From NCBI GenBank assembly GCA_964036665.1, contig OZ038532.1, positions 6,324,001 to 6,388,000 on the forward strand: a stretch of 64,000 bases of DNA. Direction: 5' to 3'. Below the pieces are notes generated by a model that made no database searches, was not told the DNA's origin, and worked only from the letters and a program-made list of their open reading frames with translations. Shown one piece after another: positions 1 to 10,269 of the stretch. Each line of letters starts with the position of its first letter. The stretch's first letter is position 1. This DNA is from Gordius sp. MW1 (Eukaryota; Nematomorpha; Gordioida; Gordea; Gordiidae). A program made the translations under genes and the position numbers.

Positions 1-1071
1 ACTACAGTCTTGATTTCTTCATTTATTACAATTGCTCTTTAAACACGTTATCTACAATGGCGATAGTACTAACATCCCCAAACAGGGTAGGGGTTAAGGC
101 TGCCTAAAACATTTACTTTTTAAATTTATTCATTGCATCTACGATCCCAAATATCTCAGATGAATTGATGGAACATAATATAACATATGTAAGGATTGAC
201 GTACATCCATTTAAAACAGTTTATTCAAAATAAACATTGACAAATGTATATTTGTAAATGTCTATTTGCCTTAATAATACGCTTTTAAATCAAGTGGAAG
301 TTAAATTGCGTGAAATAACAAAACGTTTAAAACAAATACAACTCGTAATAAAAGCGGATAGCTCAATTTTGACATTTGTTTATTTAAATTTCATATTCCT
401 GTAGACGTAACCTTTTCATCACAAAACCTTACACAAAATGCTGTAAATATGAAATATAATTAACCTTCCACCGCCCCCCCCCTCTTTGCCCTTTGGCTAC
501 AGGCTCGTGTTATAATATATCAACAAATTCTGGAACTACGATTTAACGAGTTCAAAAATGGTTAGAATATATTAAAAAGCATTCGTATTTATCATTTTAA
601 AATTAACAGATTAAATACTAATGAATTATTTTTTAAATTAAATAAGTTGTAACTACTTTAAAATATTTCAATGTGGAGATTGAGGGCTCAATCTTTACAA
701 TTTCCACAATGATCAAAAAAAATTTACCTAGTACACGCCTGTGATCGCAATTAACTCGCAATTCAGTCGATGATTGATTTAGAAACCAAATTTTAATACT
801 AAACACCAGATTTTCCTAATGGGGGGGGGGGACAAGCTCGAAATAAATGGATTATGTTCAGCAGTAACGTAATATATCAACTTGTCACGGAGTATTTATT
901 TTAAGAGCCTTTATTTTGAGCTATAAATGTTTTCACAAAACGTTTTTTTACAAATAAATTGACAATCAAATTGAAAGGTAATAGCAGAAATTATAAACGA
1001 TGAAATTCTATATGAATTTAAATATAAAACATATGTTGGAAATGTGATACTGTTCAACAACATCATCAAAA
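1..1071. other. Intergenic region downstream of NCBP1
   Basis: No coding region is supportable here. The stretch is AT-rich and lies 3' of the minus-strand NCBP1 stop codon. It contains a C run near 473-482 and a G run near 822-832, both near copies of a short pyrimidine/purine motif seen in the G-rich MITE family found elsewhere in the window, so it probably includes decayed MITE material. Minus-strand AATAAA-type motifs near 895-925 could serve as the NCBP1 polyadenylation signal (inference). Confidence 0.5.
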
Positions 1072-4000
1072 TCAAGCTTTGAGAGCACAAAATTGGTGAA
1101 AAATTTCCAAAATGTGATGGTCAATATCATTAGTGAACAGAAGACTTTCCAACGTAGACAAGTATTTGTTGATATCGTTGGGATACTGTATAAAAATTTA
1201 AGCATTCAATTATAAGAAAATTAACTCACGGTCATAAATATTTGCTGTAAACGGCCCTTGCAAGTCCTGTACCAAGGGGTATTGAAATCTATATTCTCGG
1301 TATCACACTTCACCAAATACTCGGTCAAGATAATGATGAAACGCTAAATGTCAATAAAATAAGTATGAAAAAAGGGGTAAAGAAACGATAAATTTTATAA
1401 AAACCTACCTGAAAAATTATGAGAAACAATTGTTTTTGATCACTCTGGGCAGCTTCAAGTTTTTCTTCCATAATTTCGATATCTTCAACGTTTGGGGCTT
1501 CATTATCCCCATTATCTTCCACATCTTCTTCCATCCCATCCTCCTAAATGTCATATAACCAATCGTTTAATTGATTATAACTTTTATTGATATATCATTA
1601 TCTACAGATTATATTAGTGCTTTAATTATATGTTTTAAGATAGTCAATCAAAACCGAGTTGGTAAAAATTATATGTTTATATATATATATATTTTCTTTT
1701 ATATAATCCGTTGTTCTCTTTTTATGTCCCTCCCCGGCTAATTAGGTCCTATAAATAAATTACATTATTATTCTCGTCCTATTATATTAACATTGCCATC
1801 ATCATCATTATTTTATGCTAACATTTATTCCCTAATTTCAAAACTAAAAATTTAACCCAACCCACGGGCATTAGCTAGTCTATTAGCGAAAGCAAAATAA
1901 AAGTCTTTTACAGAAGCATAAGTCAACAGCCATAAAAATCCCGCATAAGTTTACACAGCAATTATTTAAAATTACAAGTTGAACACGACAGAACGGACAA
2001 CCAAAAACGATCCCATATTTTTCATTCCCCAAAAACGTAAGCGTTATTACCTCAAAGACGGCCACTAACGCAAATAAAATCCTAGGTAAAACCTTTCGTA
2101 AAAACGCTCAACCAAAAAGAACGACAAACAATATAAAAATGAATCGTCAGATAGAACGATAATGAATGAAATTACTTGATGGTGCCGCCTCTCCAACCGA
2201 TTCCTAGCCCGAGTTAGCTCGTTTTGCAACGAATCCACTTGCTTGATAACCTTGCGTAAGCACCCGTTCATAATTTCCCACACGTAAATTTTGGTGAAAT
2301 CTTGAGACATGTGATCGGAGAATAGCCAGATAGCGACGGTGGAACAATTCAAAACTTGCGTTTTCAGCATCTTATCGATCAGCACGGTGACAAACTTAGT
2401 AGCAAAAATAGTTGTGGAAGATATATTAGTGACACGCATATATTTTTTGCAATCTTCTAATTTATCCAAATTATCTACTAAATATACGAAACGCGCCAGA
2501 TTCAAACTTTTAACGAACTGCGAATCGATTTGTTCCTTGGGGAAGTTAAAGTTAACGGGACAAAAAGCCTAACAGTTATCAACATTAGAAAAGGTGGTGG
2601 AGCTAGGGACCCTTGGTTCAACTAAAGCTAACGGTCCACTTTGGTCTCTTTTTCGAATTTCGACTAAGCCTAGAGGCCGACTAAGAAAAAGGGACCAAAA
2701 AACCTATGGTCTGTTCAATGCTTAGTCGACTAAAACTAAAAGTCGACAAACAAAACCCAGCCGTTAAGCGTACTTTATATGAAAAGGAGAGGCGATAAGT
2801 AATAATGAGAAGTAGTATAAATTACTTGGGAATTATTACGCCACAGATCGTACAGCGATCTCAGGACTGTCATTTGATGTTCTTGGGTTTCGGAGAAAAG
2901 CTTGAAAATGCTGAAATACCTGAGGATCAAATAAAAAAGAAATATATGTGAACCCTCATTTCTGAATTAAAAAGTCACCCACATCTGACACCATTCAAAA
3001 AAAAGATGAAGACCAAAATTATTTATCATTAAAAAGGTTTAACCCACTGTAATTTTATTTATTTTTCTTACCGTTTTTTATATAGCATGAATTATTCCAC
3101 CTTTGTTTTTGGGAATTTTCATTGGGACTTATTGTAACAATTGGTAAAACGTTTTTAATGATAAATAATTTTCATCTTCATTTTTATGTTAGCAGTACTG
3201 TTTAGAGCATCATAAAAATCTAAAGCGTTCATTATAATCACATTCTCATAGTATCATTTTAAATTCACCTTTTCAAAAAATTTAGGATACCAATAAACGT
3301 ATTATTTTTACATCAAAATCACTAAACGAGAAGATTGAAATGGAATATGCACAAAACTATTTAAAATCATTTTACCTATACATATAAGTAGGCTAAAGTA
3401 TCCAACTTAGTTCAAAAACTTATATCGCTTAGATTTCGGCCTAAAAAAGCTCTGACAAATTTTTCTAGTGGATTCTTTAATAAAGTATTGCTATACCCCC
3501 TATGTTAATGATGCAAAAAGACCTGGGTTTTGTTGTGTCGACTTTTGACTCAACTCGCCGACTTAACAAACACAGACCAAAATCGTCTAATCCGTTTCTT
3601 AAATTTTGACCAAGCCAAGGGGTCGATAAATTAAAACAGACCAAAATATTCTGGTCTGTGTTTGTTGAGTCGACCAACACCAAAAGTCGACCATACAAAA
3701 AACGCGTGTCTTATTACGACACTACCCTTTATATAGCAAGCGATAGACGAGAGGGCTTTACTTGGCTATGCCGCTAAAGGAATGGCTAAACGTTTTGTGT
3801 CCGTACATCAAGATAGTTTGAGTAAAAACGACAATTTTAGCTTGGGTATTCGGACCTAGTAAGGCGTAACTAGTGGGAACTGATTGGTCCCCCGTTGAAA
3901 GCAAACCAGCGGAAGAGAGTTCTGCCAGGTCCGCAGCCGAAAAATTGGCTACGTCGTCGTCCGTGAGAATGGCTTGTATTTTGAGGGCGTCTTCTTTGCG

Positions 4001-7000
4001 CTTGAAAGCTTGCGTCAACGTCTTCGCCAAAATTTGCGCCGGGCTCAGGGCTAAATTGGCTTCGGCTAAAATGTAACGCGCGATTTATACACGCTGATGT
4101 TGTAAATACGGCTGGGTTTTGTTTGGTCGGCCTTTGGTTGGGGTCGACTATGGGTCTATTTTTCAAATTTCGACTAAGCCTTAAGGTCGACTAAGAAAAA
4201 CAGACCATAAACCTTTGGCCTATTTAGGCTTAGTCATCCAAACAAAACCCAACCGTTTTTACAACGGTATATGATTAAATGGTGAATAAAAAGGACGATA
4301 AGCCTTCTCCGCAGATACCATACTTTGGTGGAAAAATTAAGTTCGTGCATCATTCATACAATAATTATATCACTTAAAATGAAAAGGAAAAAATGAGCGG
4401 ATGTGTATTTACATTCGATTTCCTTAGCACTATTTTCGTTGTCAGGGTCTTGAGGGTCTGGGGGCGCCTCGAACTCGAATCGAAACAAAGGATCAGTGGG
4501 TGGGGGAATTAGAGGGTTAAACGGCACTGGGATCGCATTCACTATTCTTTGGTGGTAGGAAAGTCTAAGGGAAACATATATAAACATATTTATATTTCGA
4601 CACAGTCATGGGCGTAGCCAGGGGGTGGCAGGGAGGAACGACTTCCCCCTCTACATCCAAAAATCCTTCAAAGTTTAATATAATTATGGCTAAAATTGCA
4701 AAAAATTATCATTTTGCCCCTCCCTAAATCATTATTGCCCTCCCCCTTTAAATCCAATCCTGGGTACACTCATGTACACAGCACAAAATCGTTGCTTGCA
4801 CATCAACAGGTAGCTAATTTCAATAGTTCAATTTGACTTTTTTGGACATGTAAACCAAAACCTTTATCGTCACTACTCGTGATTTTTGGGGGCCCTTGAA
4901 ATAGAGGATAAACTAACGAAGAACGACATTAACCATTCGTCATAAAAGAAAGGTTTTGAAAATAAACAATGATGAAAACAAAAAATTAAAAAGTCGAGAA
5001 AATAAACAGAGTTATAGCACTATGGGCGCAACCAAACAAATCAAAAATTTAATACAATAAAAATTTCGAAAAATCTTTATTATGCACCTCCCTTTAAATA
5101 GCTAGCATATAACTTAAAATTCATCTTATATTTCAATTTTTTTGTTACCTTTTAAACAATAACATTATTTATTTAAAAAATTTATATAAAAACTTTAAAA
5201 TTATCAAACCTTATACACTTCATCAAAGTTTCGGATATGAACTTTGGCTGTGGCATCTCCACATTTTGTTCCAAACAAGGCTCCCAATCGTCCCAACTCC
5301 ATTTAAATTGAAAATTGCTCAAATGATGGGCAAACCAATTGACGAATCTAGAAGGGGAAAAATGGATAATGAACCAAACGATTTTATGTCCAATAATGCA
5401 TAAAAGAATATTTAATTGCAAAAAAAAATTGTAAAACATCATTAAAAACCATAGACAAGATCGACTACAATGTTAAAGTAGTGTAACGTTTTTCCCCCAT
5501 TGTGCACAAATAAGGAAACGTTATATATTATAGTAATTTTGGTGGATTAAAAAGATATTGAACAAGTTAAACATTGAACAAAATTTTAAAATATATATCA
5601 GTGAAAAAATGCATAAAAATAAAAATACTTAAGATGATGTGATATTAAAGCAACCATCTGCATTTCATTCAATAATCATTTATCAACATTCTTTTTTATT
5701 TATAAACCAATGAGGAAGCTAATTCACTTTTTAACACTACAAAAAAACACGGGAGATTGTTAAATTCAAAATGGCGGATTTGATGGTATACACATATGAC
5801 CATATGATATGAAACATATGACATGAGCAGTCCATCTAGTCTATATGTTAAAACTATTTACCTGTCAACACAGACCGTGTGCATGCTGTCGAGCCGTTCA
5901 AAAAGCAACTCCGTAGCTTGGGCCAACTTTAATACAAAAAAAGCGAAACATAAAATATACATCAATTATATTAAAAAATATTAATTATGTTTTGCAAGAA
6001 ATTAATTTATAAACATTCTTACCACTTGAGGCATAGAACTGGGTTGCAACTTGCAAAGTTCGATGAAGAGCGAAGCATACATAATTTCAAGGTGTGGTGT
6101 TGCTGGTAGGTTAAACAATTGGGCGAAAACGCACTAAAAAGCGTATAATCGTTATAAAGACGAAACCTGCTCTATATAACAAGTAGTGATGTAATGGGCG
6201 AGCAGGGGGGGGGGCATGGGCGTAGCCAAAGGGGGGTGCAGGTGCCCCCTTCTAAATCCAATGAAATTTATTAAAATATGGCTAAAATTTTGAAAATGAT
6301 CATTTTGCCCCTGCCTTAATCATTATTGCCCCCTCAAATTCTAATGCTGGCCACGCCCATGCAGGGGGTCTGCTAGAGTGATATTATGGTTTGCATAAAA
6401 AACCCAAACCCGCGTTAGGAGTCTCCTTTTCTTTCCAAGAATCACAGATGTGGGTGCGCTGTAGTGTTGTAAAAACGGCTGGATTTTATTTGGTCGATCT
6501 TTGGTTTTAGTCGGCTAAGCATAGGCACACACCAAAGGTTTTTTGGTTATCTTAGCCGACCCGTAGGATTAGTCGAAATTTGAAAAACAAACCAGAAGCG
6601 ACCGTTAGCCTTGGTAAAACAAAGTTCGACCAAACCAAACCCAAGCGTTTTTACAACTCTATTGTGCTGTAAACTTCGACCATTAGTATCTATTGTTTTG
6701 TCCTAGAAACTCGGACGATTAAATATATTCTTAGGGTGTGTTAGGTAGTTGTTATTCTAAAGAACACGCCATGTGCGCTCTGCGGTAATATATAAATAGT
6801 CTAAGCTTCAAAAATGTATGGTTAGAAAATATGGCTTTATTTGGTAAAAGCGCCGGTCTTAAATGACGCGCTATAAACAACACTAAAAACAAGTTATTTC
6901 TGCAAATTTATTCATTATGAAATATAGATCTGCCATCATCTTTTAGTTATATATGATTAGGAGTAATATAAACTATAAAACCATTTCTAGTATTGATAAC

Positions 7001-10000
7001 TATAATAATTATAGTTTATGGGAGATATTTTTCAAATAACATATCGACTCACTTCTACAATCATGTAATTCAACGGGATCTTCCCCTTGACCCGATAAGT
7101 CAAGAGTTGCGTGGCACTGTATGAAATAAAGTAAATAATAAAAATGGTATAATAGACTGATCATTTATTTATAAAAAAAATACATAATTTGTGTAGATGA
7201 AAGAAAGATATAAAAAAAAGTTAAGAATTATAAATATTTCGAAAACATTCCTGAATGGCAAAAAAGAATAAAAGGCTGAAAGAATACATAAATGTAATTT
7301 ACCAAACTTTCCGATCTGCGTGATGAGAATTGATAATTTGAAATAGGTCTTCTTGAATCAACCATTTTTCGATGGAATGATGCTTGGGCCAATTCTGACC
7401 CTAATTAACACATATCAATTTTTAAATCAAACTTTTCACCATTAAAAAGGAGTCCCCATAGTAAAATTGGTTTAATTTGGGGACTATATAAGTTTGACCA
7501 CAAAGCGTTAGTCACAAAAGTCGGCGGTTTTTTGTTAAGTTTTCTTATAGACAATTTTATTAGAATTAAAATACGCTAATATTTACGAAGCTAGCACCAA
7601 TACTTTTGGAGATTGTCAAAAATAATTAAATTTGTAAAGCGCGCCCGAGCTTTTTTGGTCTGTTTATCTTAGTCGACCTGTAGGTTTAGTCAAAATTTAA
7701 AAAACAAACCAGAGCCGACCATTAATTAGTCTTAGTTGAACCAAAGGTCGTCCAAACGAAACCCAGCCGTTTTTTAACAACACTATTAACCCTCTTTCTT
7801 AAAAAAACAGTATAATAGAAATATTCAGTCTAAATTCTAATTATGTATCCATTTAAAGATATGGTTAAAGTAGAATAATTAATAAATATAATTTATTGAT
7901 AGATTAACATTGATATTCTCATTCAGGGGTAGGAATTTATGAACCAAATTTATTTATCCTAAATGTTCTGATAGAAAGTGATACATTTAAACATATTCTT
8001 GAAAAGCCTATATTCAAGAATAATTAAATAAAAAACTTATAAACCAAAAGGCAAACACGTAAGTGGTGATACTCAAATCATAGCAACCAAAAAGTGGACG
8101 AGCAATAATCCCTTCAAAAAAATCTAACCTCTTCTAAAATATATTTAAAAAATTCATTATTCCAATAGCTTTTATATTTATCTAATTAATAATGTAGAGG
8201 CAAAAATATTTAGCTGCACCCTTGATATCAAAGTTATAATGAAAATTACATCACAATTCAATGATTTAAGAACAATAAAGTAATAAACTAACTTCGGGAA
8301 CATCTGTCTGTTCGAAGAGCAAGAAAGTAACCCGCGGTGAAGGATACCTATTTTGTGGGTTATGAATGGGTGGAGCAATGGTGGGTAAATTATGTTGAAG
8401 TGCTTGACCCAAATCCGTTTCAAATGCTACATACGGTCTCAGTATGATGCCACCATCTGCCCATCTCCTATCCTCACTCCTCAACCTCTTAATTTGGGTC
8501 CACAAGGAATCTAAATACTAATTTAAACAGCCAAAAGATTTGAAATTTAAAACGTTTTACTGCAAAAGTGATGTTAATTAAAATTCATTTTACTTGACTA
8601 AAATCATATTATAAAGCATAGAAACTTCAAATAACATTAATTCAAACACCCAAAAAATCAAAATATTTTCATGCATCAATGATGTTAATTAAATTCATAT
8701 TAACAACATTAATTCAAACACCAAAAAGATTCAAGAACAAAATTTTAATGCAAAAGTGAAGTTAATTAAAATTCATTTTACTTGACTAAAATAGATTTTA
8801 TAAAGCATAGAAACAACAACATTATAAAGGTATGTGTTGTTATTTGCATTTAATTGATACTTTTATTAAATAAAAAGCTTGTATCCAAATTAGCTAATGA
8901 GCAAAAAATAATCAGTCATTTGCTTCTAAAAATAATCAACCTTTTTAAGTGCCAAGAATGGCATTAAATTAGTAAACTCTATTTAAACAAAAGACTGAAG
9001 ATTTAAAACAAATTTACTTCACATAGTCCTGTCATTTAAGAATGGAAATAACTTCAAAATATTAAAATATCTCAAAACATTTTAATTAGCTCTGATTAAG
9101 ATTAAAAATTGATCAAATAAAAAGACAAAACAATTAATAGTTTTAAATTAAACTTACTTCCTCTTGTTTGGGAACAGATGTTAAAGTCCAAACTTGTAGT
9201 AATGGTACATGTAATTTTTGCCTCTTACTATTTAAATAAATATATATATATTGTCAAAAAATAGCTGTATATTACAATAGATAATTATTTCAAAATATTA
9301 TTACCTCATGTAAATATCAATTTTGCCCAAAAACGTTCTTAATACCGAATCCTTTTTTGAAGAAAGTTCCTTGCCAACCTAACAACAATTAATGGTAACA
9401 AAATATAAGGCATAAGTATAGTTAAAAAACTTAATAGATTCATACAAAGAAAAATATTTACAAATAGTTTTAAACATACCCATGGAAGTGAGGATAAGAT
9501 AGCATAAACATACCAATCAGATCTGACCTAAATTTTAATTAATCAAATGTTTGTATCATAAAATACTTGTGGAATCCCTTCCTCTAAAGTTACATCCAAA
9601 AAGTTTTCGAACAGATTAAATATTGAATTTACTACAATTACATTGGAGTTCACAAGGTCAGCCAAAAACCGAACCTAAAGCAATTAGCTTATATATATAA
9701 TCTTTTACTATATTCAGAGAAGCATCAAAATCACAATTCCTTAAACTTTCTTTGAGTTTTTTCACTAATGCTTCAATTATCTGAGAGCATATATATTTTA
9801 ATTAAAGAAATATTACTTCTCCTCCAGCTGTATAATTTTTTGCATTCAGCAAACCAACTAAAGTAGAATATGTTGTCAATTTTTCTGGCATTTTTATAAC
9901 ACTATATCTTTATATGCACTGATTTTAGTAAATTACCAATTGCTTAAAATACTAATTATTTTTGATTTATAATCTGCAAAATCTGCATCTAATACTGCTG

Positions 10001-10269
10001 CTAAGCCTTCCAGCTTGCTTTCAAGCGAAGATGATGTCTAGATTAACACATAATTAAGCAAAATTGAAGGAATATAATACCTTTTCACCAACTCTTGTTA
10101 TTAAAGATTCCAATCTTTTTGCAATTTTAGTGGCTTCATCTTCTTCTGATCTAAATTTCTTTTTACTATAACTACCTAAATTTAAGTTATTGGCATTTAA
10201 ACATAAAAAAATGAAACCATCTTCCTCATCCCCTGCGCTATCACGCAATCTAGAGCGAGAAGTCCACAT
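1072..10269 (-). CDS. NCBP1: Nuclear cap-binding protein subunit 1 (CBP80), complete, 22 exons
   Basis: This encodes the large subunit of the nuclear cap-binding complex, which with NCBP2 (CBP20) binds the m7G cap of new RNA polymerase II transcripts. Exons (high to low): 10218-10269, 10081-10175, 9937-10037, 9817-9901, 9709-9780, 9567-9674, 9480-9527, 9305-9378, 9158-9227, 8293-8517, 7303-7400, 7053-7116, 6023-6133, 5862-5926, 5210-5347, 4413-4564, 3762-4065, 2826-2919, 2176-2394, 1409-1543, 1230-1343, 1072-1185. All phases agree and give 2538 nt, 845 residues (human is about 790). Family blocks include the N-terminal MIF4G region ([34 protein letters not shown]), [68 protein letters not shown] and the terminus [13 protein letters not shown]. 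The start is the ATG opening the first exon. Early introns are 34-45 bp; later ones carry MITEs. The exon at 2176 may start 58 codons earlier (see findings). Confidence 0.95.
1544..2175. repeat. NCBP1 intron with a dispersed repeat (about 1870-2050)
   Basis: This intron holds a segment similar to parts of 13740-14520, 60750-61215 and 63040-63105. Shared landmarks are the CATAAGTCAACAGCC-like block, the CAGCAATTA block, the GGACAACCAAAAACGA block and, in other copies, GAGCCCATAAATTGCAT. Copies are divergent and partial. The family looks like an old dispersed mobile element, but I could not establish ends or target duplications. Confidence 0.5.
2612..2766. repeat. GTCGAC-rich MITE copy (left end decayed)
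   Basis: This is one copy of a family of about 150-200 bp whose complete members begin AGTGTTGTAAAAACGG and end CCGTTTTTACAACACT, with internal TTAGTCGAC and TTTGGTCTGTTT blocks arranged palindromically. This copy lies between NCBP1 coding exons and keeps the internal blocks and the CCCAGCCGTT right end. Confidence 0.7.
2998..3187. repeat. Short hairpin element with about 33-bp inverted ends
   Basis: The left arm near 3001-3036 (core AAGATGAAGACCAAAATTA) is the imperfect inverted complement of the right arm near 3152-3186. Together they enclose about 115 bp with no coding potential. The element lies in an NCBP1 intron and resembles a MITE. Confidence 0.6.
3520..3705. repeat. GTCGAC-rich MITE copy (diverged)
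   Basis: This diverged member of the 6462-6661 family lies in the same NCBP1 intron as the hairpin element. It keeps GTCGAC, CAGACCAAAA and GGTCTGTGTTTG blocks in inverted arrangement. Confidence 0.6.
4098..4268. repeat. GTCGAC-rich MITE copy
   Basis: This copy is near full length. It opens TGTTGTAAATACGGCTGGG and closes CCCAACCGTTTTTACAAC, with TTTGGTCGGCCTTTGG and GACTAAGAAAAACAGACC blocks inside. It lies in the NCBP1 intron between the exons ending at 4065 and 4413. Confidence 0.75.
4607..4773. repeat. GGGCGTAGCC MITE copy
   Basis: This copy opens CATGGGCGTAGCCAGG and closes with the inverted ...CCTGGGTACACTCATG. The interior has G/C tracts and the block CATTTTGCCCCTCCCTAAAT. Related copies are at 6213-6357, 10770-10940, 57898-57990 and 59357-59636. 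Confidence 0.7.
6213..6357. repeat. GGGCGTAGCC MITE copy
   Basis: It begins CATGGGCGTAGCC and ends GGCCACGCCCATG, an inverted-repeat pair. The interior repeats the GATCATTTTGCCCCTGCCTTA block of the family. It lies in an NCBP1 intron. Confidence 0.75.
6462..6661. mobile_element. Complete 200-bp GTCGAC-rich MITE, hAT-like
   Basis: This is the best-preserved copy of the family. It begins TAGTGTTGTAAAAACGG and ends with the inverted GTTTTTACAACTCTA. Flanking octamers GTGCGCTG (6454-6461) and TTGTGCTG (6662-6669) match at 6 of 8 bases, consistent with an aged 8-bp target duplication as made by hAT transposases. There is no coding capacity. The internal GTCGAC/TTAGTCG blocks make most of the element foldable. 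Confidence 0.75.
7648..7790. repeat. GTCGAC-rich MITE copy (left-truncated)
   Basis: It contains the TTAGTCGACCTGTAGGTTTAG block and ends CCCAGCCGTTTTTTAACAACACT. The left terminal repeat is missing. It lies in an NCBP1 intron. Confidence 0.7.
8524..8830. repeat. Decayed tandem repeat in an NCBP1 intron
   Basis: Blocks such as AAGTGATGTTAATTAAAATTC, ACATTAATTCAAACACC and TTATAAAGCATAGAAAC each recur two or three times here at intervals of roughly 100-130 bp with substitutions. This looks like a degenerate tandem duplication. Confidence 0.5.
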
